From NCBI RefSeq assembly GCF_014268595.2, contig NZ_CP077091.1:2130501-2194500 (forward strand): a stretch of 64,000 nucleotides of DNA, in the 5' to 3' direction. The translations under genes and the position numbers were made by a program. Of the stretch, positions 43,488-52,696 are shown piece by piece. The stretch comes from Pseudomonas hamedanensis. Lineage in GTDB: Bacteria > Pseudomonadota > Gammaproteobacteria > Pseudomonadales > Pseudomonadaceae. The first letter of the stretch is position 1; each line of letters begins with the position of its first letter. The notes below the pieces were generated by a model. The model worked only from the letters and a program-made list of their open reading frames with translations, was not told the DNA's origin and did no database searches.

Positions 43488-45359
43488 CTATCTGACAGAG
43501 CCACGCAGTTCGCCCACCAACACCTGCAACTTCGCCGGCTCGGCGCCTTCAGTCACCGCCGGCCCCGCCACCAATGTCACCCGCGACCACAATCGGCGAA
43601 ACATGCCCTTGTTCGGGTCGCGACTGAAGAAACTCCCCCACAGCCCCTGCAACGCCAGCGGAATGACCGGCACTGGGGTCTCCTCGAGAATCCGCGTCAG
43701 CCCGCCCTTGAATTCACTGATCTCGCCATCGGCGGTCAACTTGCCTTCCGGGAAGATGCACACCAGTTCGCCGTCCTTCAGATACTGGGCAATGCGGGTG
43801 AAGGCCTTTTCGTAGATCTGAATATCTTCGTTGCGACCGGCGATGGGAATGGTCCCCGCCGTGCGAAAGATAAAGTTCAGCACCGGCAGGTTGTAGATCT
43901 TGTAATACATGACAAAGCGAATCGGCCGACGCACCGCACCGCCAATCAGCAAGGCATCGACGAACGACACGTGGTTGCACACCAGCAGCGCCGCGCCCTC
44001 GTCGGGGATCGCTTGAAGATTGCGATGCTCGACTCGGTACATCGAATGGCTGAGCAGCCAGATCATGAAGCGCATGCTGAATTCGGGAACAATCTTGAAG
44101 ATGTAGGCGTTGACGCCGATGTTGAGCAGCGAGACCACGAGGAACAGTTGCGGGATAGACAGCTTGGCAAGGCTTAACAAAACGATCGAAACAATCGCCG
44201 ACACCACCATAAACAGCGCGTTGAGAATGTTGTTGGCGGCGATCACCCGCGCACGCTCGTTCTCTGCCGTGCGCGACTGGATCAGTGCGTACAGCGGCAC
44301 AATATAGAAGCCGCCGAAAATGCCCAGGCCGAGGATGTCGATCAACACCGCCCAGGTGTGCACGAAGCCCAGCACCTGGATCCAGCTATGCCCGCTGACG
44401 CTGTCGGGAATCCCGCCGGAATGCCACCACAGCAATAGGCCAAACACGGTCAGACCGAACGAACCGAACGGCACCAGACCGATCTCGACCTTACGCCCGG
44501 AGAGCTTTTCACACAGCATCGAACCGAGGGCGATACCGACCGAGAAAACCGTAAGAATCAAGGTGACTACGGTTTCATCACCGTGCATCCACTCCTTGGC
44601 ATACGCCGGAATCTGCGTCAGGTAAATCGCCCCGACAAACCAGAACCACGAGTTGCCGACAATCGAGCGCGACACCGCCGGGGTCTGGCCCAAGCCGAGC
44701 TTCAGGGTGGCCCAGGACTGACTGAAGATATTCCAGTTCAGGCGCATGTTCGGTGACGATGCCGCCGCGCGTGGAATGCTGCGGCTGGCAAGATAGCCCA
44801 ACACGGCGATGCCGACGATGGCAGCAGACACCACCGGCGCGTAATGCTCCGACGACATCATGACCCCGGCGCCAATAGTCCCGGCAAGAATCGCCAGAAA
44901 GGTGCCCATTTCTACCAGACCGTTACCGCCGACCAGTTCGTCGTCACGCAAGGCCTGTGGCAGGATCGAATACTTCACCGGGCCGAACAGCGCCGAGTGC
45001 GTGCCCATGGCGAACAGCGCCACCAGCATCAGCCAAAGATGATCGAAGAGAAAGCCGATCGATCCTACGATCATGATGGCGATTTCCGCGAGTTTGATCA
45101 GACGGATCAGCGCGTCCTTGGCGAACTTTTCACCGAACTGCCCGGCCAACGCGGAAAACAGGAAAAACGGCAGAATAAACAGCAGCGCGCAGAGGTTGAC
45201 CCAGATCGAACGGTCGCCCTCGATGGTCAGCCGATAAAGAATGGCGAGGATCAACGACTGTTTAAATACGTTGTCGTTAAACGCGCCGAGGGACTGGGTA
45301 ATAAAGAAAGGCAAAAAGCGCCGGGTGCGCAGCAGGGTGAACTGTGAGGGGTGACTCAT
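43488..45359 (-). CDS. LplT-type transporter fused to PlsC-type acyltransferase
   Basis: This 623-residue fusion has an N-terminal major facilitator domain of about 12 helices (residues 10-410), with LGAFNDNVFKQ, the recognisable LplT opening. A C-terminal glycerolipid acyltransferase domain (about 425-610) carries the HX4D motif CNHVSFVDALL and FPEGKLTADGE. LplT flips lysophospholipids inward, and the acyltransferase can re-acylate them, so the protein likely recycles lysophospholipids. Compared with the Aas pathway, an acyl-ACP synthetase domain is missing. A homologue lies at the same locus in P. aeruginosa. Confidence 0.88.
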   Translation of the reverse strand: MSHPSQFTLLRTRRFLPFFITQSLGAFNDNVFKQSLILAILYRLTIEGDRSIWVNLCALLFILPFFLFSALAGQFGEKFAKDALIRLIKLAEIAIMIVGSIGFLFDHLWLMLVALFAMGTHSALFGPVKYSILPQALRDDELVGGNGLVEMGTFLAILAGTIGAGVMMSSEHYAPVVSAAIVGIAVLGYLASRSIPRAAASSPNMRLNWNIFSQSWATLKLGLGQTPAVSRSIVGNSWFWFVGAIYLTQIPAYAKEWMHGDETVVTLILTVFSVGIALGSMLCEKLSGRKVEIGLVPFGSFGLTVFGLLLWWHSGGIPDSVSGHSWIQVLGFVHTWAVLIDILGLGIFGGFYIVPLYALIQSRTAENERARVIAANNILNALFMVVSAIVSIVLLSLAKLSIPQLFLVVSLLNIGVNAYIFKIVPEFSMRFMIWLLSHSMYRVEHRNLQAIPDEGAALLVCNHVSFVDALLIGGAVRRPIRFVMYYKIYNLPVLNFIFRTAGTIPIAGRNEDIQIYEKAFTRIAQYLKDGELVCIFPEGKLTADGEISEFKGGLTRILEETPVPVIPLALQGLWGSFFSRDPNKGMFRRLWSRVTLVAGPAVTEGAEPAKLQVLVGELRGSVR

Positions 45360-45455
45360 CTTCCGTGTTTCCTGATGTTAGGTAGAGAGGCCTGGGTGCT
45401 TGTCATTGGAATCTCGAACCGCGGTCCAGGCCACACCTTACCTAAACTTTTCAGA

Positions 45456-46607
45456 TTATTTCTTCAAACCTGCGATGCACGGCGAGACGAACAGCTCGCC
45501 ACGCCATGCGCCTTGCACAGTGCGCTTGCCGACGATCAACCACATCACCGCCAGCAACGCCACCAGCGCCGTGCCGAACACACTGAAAAACGTCAGGTTG
45601 AGCAGGCTCGCCAGTTTCAGCGTCGCCAGCGAATACACGCCCAACGGGAAGGTGAAGCCCCACCAGCCAAGGTTGAAGGGGATACCGTCACGCAGATAAC
45701 GCACGGTGATCAGCAGCGCCATCAGCATCCACCACAGCCCGAAGCCCCAGAGCGTGATGCCCGCCACCAGCCCCAGCCCCGCCGCGATTTCACCGACGCC
45801 CGGCAAGCCGTTGGCGGCGAAAATCGCCGGCGCCTCACCACCCAGCAGCAACATGCCCAGCGCACCGGTGCCGATCGGACCCAGCGCCAGCCAGCTCGAA
45901 GCGGCCATGTTTTCATGGGGCAGTTTGTGCAGGGCCATGCGCAGCAACAGGATCGTCAGAATGCTGAACGCCACGGGCAGGGAAAAAGCCCAGAGTACGT
46001 AACTGGTGGTCAGCATCACCAGTTGCGCGTGGGCATCGCTCAAATGCGGCGCCAGCAAGCCACCGCTGGCGGCCGCCACTTCCGCCGCGACCACAGGCAA
46101 CAGCCAGACCGCAGTCATCTGGTCGATGCTGTGTTCCTGACGGGTAAACATCATGTACGGAATCAGCACGCCGCACGCCAGCGACATCGCCACATCCAGC
46201 CACCACAGCACCTCGGCCAGATCGATCACCGCCTCGCCCCAACGTGGCAGGCCAAACAACAGAAAGCCGTTGATGATCGTCGCCAGCCCCATGGGAATGG
46301 TGCCGAAGAACATCGACACAGTGGAATGACCGAAAATCCGCCGCGCTTCGTCGAAGTACAAGATCCAGCGGGCCGCGTACGCTGCGGTAAACAGGGTAAA
46401 CAGCAGAATGTTGAACAACCACAGGCCTTCGGCGATGGCGTGCAGGCCGGCAATGTTCAAGGGCAGTTGCGCCAGCGCCAATGCCAACACACCGGTGCCC
46501 ATGGTCGCGGCGAACCAGTTGGGGGTGAATTGGCGGATTACCTCGAGCGGGTGCTGAAGCTGGCTGAACGGCTTGAGACCGGGTTTGGTGTTGCTGGGAT
46601 AACTCAT
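45456..46607 (-). CDS. TDT-family (TehA/SLAC1-like) transporter
   Basis: This 383-residue inner membrane protein has ten predicted helices. It opens with FTPNWFAATMGTGVLALAL, typical of the tellurite-resistance/dicarboxylate transporter family, whose members pass C4-dicarboxylates, sulfite or other anions. The start ATG 46607 follows GAGAGGAG. The substrate is not evident from sequence. It is followed by the LplT-PlsC gene after a 96-base gap. Confidence 0.82.
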   Translation of the reverse strand: MSYPSNTKPGLKPFSQLQHPLEVIRQFTPNWFAATMGTGVLALALAQLPLNIAGLHAIAEGLWLFNILLFTLFTAAYAARWILYFDEARRIFGHSTVSMFFGTIPMGLATIINGFLLFGLPRWGEAVIDLAEVLWWLDVAMSLACGVLIPYMMFTRQEHSIDQMTAVWLLPVVAAEVAAASGGLLAPHLSDAHAQLVMLTTSYVLWAFSLPVAFSILTILLLRMALHKLPHENMAASSWLALGPIGTGALGMLLLGGEAPAIFAANGLPGVGEIAAGLGLVAGITLWGFGLWWMLMALLITVRYLRDGIPFNLGWWGFTFPLGVYSLATLKLASLLNLTFFSVFGTALVALLAVMWLIVGKRTVQGAWRGELFVSPCIAGLKK

Positions 46608-46712
46608 CGTGGACTCCTCTCCTCGTGTGAGGTTGAGTCCATGGTAGAACCGAATAGAATATCTATATAACGGGTAATATCTCTAACTGTTATCTGTTCT
46701 ACCAATAAGCAT

Positions 46713-47024
46713 TCAGACGCTGCCTGCGCTTTCGATGACCAGAATCCGCGCCGCCCCTTGAGGATGGGCGACATGCTCGGTGCCCACCGAGGCGTAGAAA
46801 ATGTCGCCTACCTCCAGCAGCACGTGCTTTTCTTCACCCTCTTCGCGGTAGCGCATTTGCACTTGGCCATCGAGCACCACGAAGACTTCCTCGCCGTCAT
46901 TGACGTGCCATTTGTAGGGCTGATCCGTCCAGTGCAAGCGCGTGGTGATGCCGTTCATGCTGGCAATGTCCAGCGCGCCCCAGGCGCGTTCGGCGGTAAA
47001 GGTTTTGCTGCGGATAATCTTCAT
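46713..47024 (-). CDS. small cupin-domain protein
   Basis: This 103-residue single-domain cupin contains WHVNDGEEVFVVLDGQVQM and VGDIFYASVGTEHVAHP, with the two cupin motifs and His/Glu metal ligands. It is probably a metal-binding, non-DNA-binding protein or a small enzyme; its function is unknown. It is separated from the MFS gene by 49 bases on the same strand. Confidence 0.8.
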   Translation of the reverse strand: MKIIRSKTFTAERAWGALDIASMNGITTRLHWTDQPYKWHVNDGEEVFVVLDGQVQMRYREEGEEKHVLLEVGDIFYASVGTEHVAHPQGAARILVIESAGSV

Positions 47025-47073
47025 GTGCCGATCCCGGAAAGAAGTCAGCCAAGGCTAACCCAAACGGCTGCGC

Positions 47074-48273
47074 TTAAGGAGCGCTGCACACCTTGACAGC
47101 AGGTGCGCGCAAACTGAGCACCGCTGCCCCCAGCGCCAAAACAATCAGTACCGCCCCATAGCCATCAGTGGTTGCCAGCAAGCCATAGCTGCGGGTCAGG
47201 TGCCCGGCGAGCAAGGCTGGCAAACAGAACGCCAGATAACTCAGTACGTAATAAGCCGACATCATCCCGGCTCGCTCATGGGGCAAGGCCAGCGGCACAA
47301 CGCTGCGCACCGCGCCAAGAAAGCCCGAGCCGAAACCGCAACCGGCGACCAGTGTGCCGAGAAAAAACAGCGATAGACTGGCGCTGTGCACGCCGAACAG
47401 AATCAACCCCAGACCGAGCGGCAGCAGCAGTGTCCCCAGACGCAACGCTTGAGTCGCCGGGCGATTGCGCATCGTGAAGATCATCAACGCCCCGGTCACG
47501 GTCAATGCCGCGACAGTCGCACCGCCGATCAGATTGGAGGTGGACCCCGTGGCGGTGCGCACCAGTGAAGGTGCCAGCGATGCGTAAAAACCACCGAGCG
47601 CCCAGGTTGCGGTGTTCAGCGGCAGGATTCGCCACAAGGTCGAACGTGCCTGCACCGGCACATGCAAGGTCGGCCGCAACGATGCCCATGCCCCGCCCTG
47701 CCGGGTAACGTGCTCCGGCAAGCGCCAGACATAGGCGCCCTGCACCGCAAACAGTATGAGCAGCAGCCAATAGGTCAATTGCAGCGGCGCCGGCGCGTAC
47801 TCCGCCAGCAAACCACAGCCCATGCCGCCGATTGCCATTCCCAGTAGCGGCGCGACACTGTTGATCAACGGCCCATGCTGGCGATCGGTGTCGAGCAGCG
47901 TCGCGCTCAGCACTGCAGTCGCCATGCCGGTGGCAAAACCTTGCAGCACGCGGGCGCCGATCAACCAGGCCACGCTGTCGGCATAGATGAACAGCAACAT
48001 GGCCAACCCATTGAGCAACACCGCGGTGAAAATCACCGGCCTGCGCCCCAGGTGATCAGACAGCGAGCCGACGGTCAGCAATGCAGCCAGCAGACTGAAA
48101 GCGTAGACCGCGAAAATCAGTGTCAGCACCGCTGGCGAAAAATGTAGTTGATCCTGATACAGGTGGTACAACGGCGTCGGCGCGGTGGAAGCGGCGAGAA
48201 AACTCAGTAAGGTAATCGCCAGAAACCACAGACTGGCACGGTGGGAAGCGACATTATTCAAGGGGCTGGTCAT
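47074..48273 (-). CDS. major facilitator superfamily transporter
   Basis: This 399-residue protein has 12 predicted helices and the MFS motif A-like GSLSDHLGRRPV (between helices 2 and 3). The start is ATG 48273 (MTSPLNNVAS), with GGAG upstream; a codon five residues earlier lies inside the inverted repeat. It is divergent from a TetR regulator, which suggests regulated efflux of a small molecule. The cupin gene lies downstream and may be co-transcribed. Confidence 0.85.
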   Translation of the reverse strand: MTSPLNNVASHRASLWFLAITLLSFLAASTAPTPLYHLYQDQLHFSPAVLTLIFAVYAFSLLAALLTVGSLSDHLGRRPVIFTAVLLNGLAMLLFIYADSVAWLIGARVLQGFATGMATAVLSATLLDTDRQHGPLINSVAPLLGMAIGGMGCGLLAEYAPAPLQLTYWLLLILFAVQGAYVWRLPEHVTRQGGAWASLRPTLHVPVQARSTLWRILPLNTATWALGGFYASLAPSLVRTATGSTSNLIGGATVAALTVTGALMIFTMRNRPATQALRLGTLLLPLGLGLILFGVHSASLSLFFLGTLVAGCGFGSGFLGAVRSVVPLALPHERAGMMSAYYVLSYLAFCLPALLAGHLTRSYGLLATTDGYGAVLIVLALGAAVLSLRAPAVKVCSAP

Positions 48274-48275
48274 GG

Positions 48276-48318
48276 GCACACTCCGCAAAAGCTAATTTTT
48301 TGCTTTTGCGGAGTGTGC
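48276..48318. promoter_or_regulatory. 17-bp perfect inverted repeat between the MFS and TetR genes
   Basis: Arm GCACACTCCGCAAAAGC (48276-48292) is matched by its exact complement at 48302-48318 across the nine-base AT spacer TAATTTTTT. The left arm begins two bases before the MFS start codon and contains its ribosome-binding site. It is a likely TetR operator, and in RNA it would form a strong hairpin. Confidence 0.7.
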
Positions 48319-48364
48319 TACTGCCCCGCGCTTAAAGCAAATTCTTTGTGTTAAGGTCTGCCAC

Positions 48365-48907
48365 ATGGCTATTAAAGAAGGTTTACGCCCCGGTGGCCGC
48401 AGTGCCCGGGTGCAAGATGCGATTCATTCGGCAGTCCGCGCGCTGCTGCAGGAACAGGAGCGCTCGACGGTGACCGTCCCGCAAATCGCTGCGCGTGCTG
48501 GCGTCACACCGTCGACGATTTACCGGCGCTGGGGTGACCTGGCAGCGTTGCTGGCTGACGTCGCCCTGGCGCGCATGCGCCCCGACAGCGAACCAGCAGA
48601 AACCGGCAGTTTGCGCAGCGATATTCGCGCCTGGGCCGAGCAATACCTCGACGAAATGAGTTCCGAGCCTGGGCGCAACATGATGCGCGATGTGCAGGCG
48701 AGCGCTACGCCGGGGTACTGCGTGGCGATTATTGGCGCGCAGTTGCAGACCATCCTTGATCGCCACCCGCACGAGGCCGCGCCGAGTGTCGATCGGTTGA
48801 TCAATCTGGTGGTGGCGCCGGTGGTGTTCCGGATTCTGTTTTCGGCGGCGGCGCTGGAGGTGGATGAGTTGCATCGGCTGATCGATATTGCGCTGCGTCT
48901 GGACTGA
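48365..48907 (+). CDS. TetR-family transcriptional regulator
   Basis: This 180-residue protein has an N-terminal HTH (QIAARAGVTPSTIYRRWGD, about residues 40-60) and a C-terminal helical ligand domain (TetR_C type). It is divergent from the MFS gene, with a long inverted repeat in between, so it likely represses that transporter and itself. The ribosome-binding site is AAGG, eight bases before ATG 48365. The ligand is unknown. Confidence 0.87.
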   Translation: MAIKEGLRPGGRSARVQDAIHSAVRALLQEQERSTVTVPQIAARAGVTPSTIYRRWGDLAALLADVALARMRPDSEPAETGSLRSDIRAWAEQYLDEMSSEPGRNMMRDVQASATPGYCVAIIGAQLQTILDRHPHEAAPSVDRLINLVVAPVVFRILFSAAALEVDELHRLIDIALRLD

Positions 48908-48911
48908 CGCT

Positions 48912-48977
48912 ATCGCGAGCAGGCTCACTCCTACATTTGGAATGCGTCCCCTTTGTAGGAGTGAGCCTGCTCGCGAA
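48912..48977. repeat. REP/BIME inverted repeat (GTAGGAGTGAGC type)
   Basis: Arms at 48912-48934 and 48955-48977, after the TetR gene. Confidence 0.85.
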
Positions 48978-49131
48978 GAGGCCCGACCGGCCACCGCAAA
49001 AACCACCCGCCTTTACTCCTGCGACACCCCGCCACGCCACGACCTTGGTCGACACTGACTAACCGCCGCGCTCATGCGAGACTGTCCGCCCGGGCAGGAG
49101 TGCCGGGGGAGTCTTTTGTCGGGAGTGCTGC

Positions 49132-52100
49132 ATGTCGTTGTCCACCGGGCTGATCGCCGTCGTCGCCCTGGCCTATATGGCCATTATGTTCGCCATCGCC
49201 TTCTACGGCGACCGCCGCAGCACGCCGTTGCCGCCGCGCGTGCGCGCGTGGGTGTATAGCCTGTCGCTGGCGGTCTACTGCACCAGCTGGACGTTTTTCG
49301 GCGCGGTGGGCCAGGCGGCTGAGCAGTTGTGGTCGTTCCTGCCGATCTACCTCGGGCCGATCCTGCTGCTGGTGGGTGCGCCGTGGGTGCTGCAAAAAAT
49401 GGTGATGATCAGCAAACAAGAGAACATCACCTCCATCGCCGACTTCATCGCCGCGCGCTATGGCAAGTCGCAATCGCTGGCGGTGGTCGTCGCGCTCATC
49501 TGTCTGGTCGGCGTCCTGCCCTACATTGCCCTGCAACTCAAAGGCATCGTCCTTGGTGTAAATCTGTTGATTGGCGCCGGGGCTGACGCCATGGGCACCC
49601 GCGCCCAGGACACCGCGCTGATCGTTTCGCTGGTGCTGGCGCTGTTCACGATCGTCTTCGGCACCCGCAACCTGGACGCCACCGAGCACCACCGCGGCAT
49701 GGTGCTGGCGATTGCCTTCGAGTCGCTGGTCAAGCTGTTCGCCTTTCTCGCCGTCGGCGCTTTCGTGACGTATGGCCTCTATGACGGTTTCGATGACCTG
49801 TTCAATCAGGCCATGCTCGCACCGCGCCTGGAGGAGTACTGGAAAGAAACCATCAACTGGCCGTCGATGGTGGTGCAGACCGGCGTGGCGATGATGGCGA
49901 TCATCTGTCTGCCGCGGCAGTTCCATGTCACGGTGGTCGAGAACATCGACCCACAGGATCTGCGCCTGGCCAAATGGGTGTTTCCCGCTTACCTCGCCCT
50001 GGCGGCATTGTTTGTCGTACCGATCGCCCTCGCCGGTCAAATGATGCTGCCCGACGATGTGCTGCCCGATTCGTTTGTGATCAGCCTGCCGCTGGCGCAG
50101 GCGCATCCGGCGCTGGCGATGCTCGCCTTCATCGGCGGCGCTTCGGCGGCAACCGGCATGGTGATCGTCGCCAGCGTGGCACTGTCGACCATGGTCTCCA
50201 ACGACATGCTGTTGCCGTGGTTGCTGCGCCGCAACAACGCCGAGCGGCCGTTCGAGGTGTTCCGTCAGTGGATGCTGTCGGTGCGCCGCGTGAGCATTGT
50301 GGTCATTCTGCTGCTGGCCTACGTCAGTTACCGCTTGCTGGGATCGACCGCGAGCCTGGCAACCATCGGCCAGATTGCCTTTGCCGCCGTGACTCAATTG
50401 GCACCGGCCATGCTCGGCGCGCTGTACTGGAAACAGGCCAATCGCCGGGGCGTGTTTGCCGGTCTCGCGGCGGGGACGTTCCTGTGGTTCTACACGCTGA
50501 TTCTGCCGATCGCCGCGCACAGCCTCGGCTGGTCGCTTAACAGTTTTCCAGGGCTGGCGTGGCTGCACAGCAACCCGCTGAACCTGCCGATCACGCCGCT
50601 GACCCAAGGCGTGGTGCTGTCGCTGGCGGGCAACTTCACGCTGTTTGCCTGGGTCTCGGTGCTGTCGCGCACGCGGGTTTCCGAGCACTGGCAGGCCGGG
50701 CGTTTTATCGGTCAGGAAATCAGCGCCCGTCCCAGCGCCCGCTCGATGCTGGCCGTGCAGATCGATGACTTGCTGCAACTGGCGGCACGCTTCGTGGGTG
50801 AAGAACGGGCGCGACAGAGCTTCATCCGTTTCGCCTACCGCCAGGGCAAAGGCTTCAACCCGAACCAGAACGCTGACGATGAATGGATTGCCCATACCGA
50901 ACGTCTGCTCGCCGGTGTGCTTGGCGCCTCTTCGACACGCGCTGTCGTAAAAGCCGCCATCGAAGGCCGGGAAATGCAACTGGAGGACGTCGTGCGCATC
51001 GCCGACGAAGCCTCGGAAGTGTTGCAGTTCAACCGCGCGCTGCTGCAAGGCGCCATCGAGAACATCACCCAGGGCATCAGCGTGGTCGACCAATCGCTGA
51101 AGCTGGTGGCCTGGAACCGCCGTTATCTGGAATTGTTCAATTACCCCGATGGTTTGATCAGCGTCGGGCGACCGATTGCTGACATCATTCGCTACAACGC
51201 CGAGCGCGGTTTATGCGGCCCCGGTGAAGCCGAGGTCCACGTCGCGCGGCGTCTGCACTGGATGCGCCAGGGCCGGGCGCACACCTCCGAGCGCCTGTTC
51301 CCCAATGGCCGGGTGATCGAGCTGATCGGCAACCCGATGCCCGGCGGCGGCTTCGTCATGAGTTTCACCGACATCACCGCGTTCCGCGAAGCCGAACAGG
51401 CGCTGACCGAGGCCAACGAGGGGCTGGAGCAGCGGGTCAGCGAACGCACCCAGGAACTGTCGCAGCTCAACGTCGCGCTGACCGAAGCCAAAGGCACGGC
51501 CGAATCCGCCAACCAGTCGAAGACCCGCTTCCTTGCCGCCGTCAGCCACGATCTGATGCAGCCATTGAACGCTGCGCGCCTGTTCTCGGCCGCCCTTTCC
51601 CATCAGGCTGAAGGCCTGAGCAGCGAGGCGCAGAAACTGGTGCAGCACCTCGACAGCTCACTGCGTTCAGCCGAGGACCTGATCAGCGATCTGCTGGACA
51701 TCTCGCGCCTGGAGAACGGCAAGATCAATCCTGATCGCAAGCCGTTTGCCGTAAACGAGTTGTTCGACATTCTCGGCGCCGAGTTCAAGGCACTGGCGCA
51801 AGAACAACGCCTGACATTCCGCGTGCGTGGCACGCACTTGCGCGTCGACAGCGACATCAAACTGCTGCGGCGGATTTTGCAGAATTTCCTCACCAACGCT
51901 TTCCGCTATGCCAAGGGTCCGGTTTTGCTGGGTGTACGTCGACACGGTTCAGCGTTAAGCCTTGAGGTCTGGGATCGCGGGCCGGGTATCCCAGAGGACA
52001 AGCAGCAGGTGATTTTCGAGGAATTCAAACGCCTCGACAGCCATCAGACCCGCGCCGAAAAAGGCCTTGGACTCGGGTTGGCGATCGCCGATGGCTTGTG

Positions 52101-52602
52101 CCGTGTGCTCGGTCATACCTTGCGCGTGCGCTCGTGGCCGGGGCGCGGCAGCGTATTCAGTGTGACGGTGCCGCTGGCTCGTACCCAAACGCCAGCCGCC
52201 AGCGCGGTGGTGGAGTTGAATGGCACGTTATTGAGCGGCGCGCAGGTGCTGTGCATCGACAATGAAGACAGCATTCTGATCGGCATGCACAGCCTGTTGA
52301 GCCGCTGGGGCTGCCAGGTCTGGACCGCGCGCAACCGTGAAGAATGCGCGGCGCTGTTGAATGAGGGGATGCGGCCACAACTGGCGCTGGTCGATTACCA
52401 CCTGGATCATGGCGACACCGGCACCGAGCTGATGGCCTGGCTGCGCACTACCTTGGGCGAGCCGGTGCCGGGCGTGGTGATCAGCGCCGATGGACGCCCG
52501 GAGACGGTCGCGCAGGTACATGCGGCGGGACTGGATTATCTGGCCAAGCCGGTAAAGCCGGCGGCGTTGCGGGCGTTATTGAGTCGGTATTTGCCGCTGT
52601 AG
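49132..52602 (+). CDS. mxtR: SSF-domain hybrid sensor histidine kinase (MxtR/CrbS type)
   Basis: This 1156-residue protein starts with a sodium:solute symporter domain of about 13 helices (residues 1-500). A PAS-type region, a short coiled coil (about 755-790), HisKA with the phosphorylated His at 806 in AVSHDLMQPLN, HATPase motifs (NFLTNAFRYA, GPGIPED, GLGLGLAIADG) and a receiver domain with Asp1088 follow. The size and architecture match MxtR/CrbS, which senses acetate-related metabolism and acts through the regulator ErdR/CrbR. No response regulator gene lies next to it here. The start ATG 49132 follows GGGAG. Confidence 0.82.
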   Translation: MSLSTGLIAVVALAYMAIMFAIAFYGDRRSTPLPPRVRAWVYSLSLAVYCTSWTFFGAVGQAAEQLWSFLPIYLGPILLLVGAPWVLQKMVMISKQENITSIADFIAARYGKSQSLAVVVALICLVGVLPYIALQLKGIVLGVNLLIGAGADAMGTRAQDTALIVSLVLALFTIVFGTRNLDATEHHRGMVLAIAFESLVKLFAFLAVGAFVTYGLYDGFDDLFNQAMLAPRLEEYWKETINWPSMVVQTGVAMMAIICLPRQFHVTVVENIDPQDLRLAKWVFPAYLALAALFVVPIALAGQMMLPDDVLPDSFVISLPLAQAHPALAMLAFIGGASAATGMVIVASVALSTMVSNDMLLPWLLRRNNAERPFEVFRQWMLSVRRVSIVVILLLAYVSYRLLGSTASLATIGQIAFAAVTQLAPAMLGALYWKQANRRGVFAGLAAGTFLWFYTLILPIAAHSLGWSLNSFPGLAWLHSNPLNLPITPLTQGVVLSLAGNFTLFAWVSVLSRTRVSEHWQAGRFIGQEISARPSARSMLAVQIDDLLQLAARFVGEERARQSFIRFAYRQGKGFNPNQNADDEWIAHTERLLAGVLGASSTRAVVKAAIEGREMQLEDVVRIADEASEVLQFNRALLQGAIENITQGISVVDQSLKLVAWNRRYLELFNYPDGLISVGRPIADIIRYNAERGLCGPGEAEVHVARRLHWMRQGRAHTSERLFPNGRVIELIGNPMPGGGFVMSFTDITAFREAEQALTEANEGLEQRVSERTQELSQLNVALTEAKGTAESANQSKTRFLAAVSHDLMQPLNAARLFSAALSHQAEGLSSEAQKLVQHLDSSLRSAEDLISDLLDISRLENGKINPDRKPFAVNELFDILGAEFKALAQEQRLTFRVRGTHLRVDSDIKLLRRILQNFLTNAFRYAKGPVLLGVRRHGSALSLEVWDRGPGIPEDKQQVIFEEFKRLDSHQTRAEKGLGLGLAIADGLCRVLGHTLRVRSWPGRGSVFSVTVPLARTQTPAASAVVELNGTLLSGAQVLCIDNEDSILIGMHSLLSRWGCQVWTARNREECAALLNEGMRPQLALVDYHLDHGDTGTELMAWLRTTLGEPVPGVVISADGRPETVAQVHAAGLDYLAKPVKPAALRALLSRYLPL

Positions 52603-52621
52603 GTGGCGATTTCGCTGACGC

Positions 52622-52686
52622 CTTCGCGAGCAGGCTCGCTCCCACATTGAAATGCGTGCCCCTGTGGGAGCGAGCCTGCTCGCGAA
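52622..52686. repeat. REP/BIME inverted repeat (GTGGGAGCGAGC type)
   Basis: Close-spaced arms at 52622-52644 and 52664-52686 between the convergent kinase and rmuC genes. Confidence 0.85.
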
Positions 52687-52696
52687 GCCTTTGCCG

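Noticed and set aside
49072..51093. 673-codon minus-strand open frame opposite the hybrid kinase gene
   Set aside because: His/Gln/Arg-rich antisense product with no recognisable domains.
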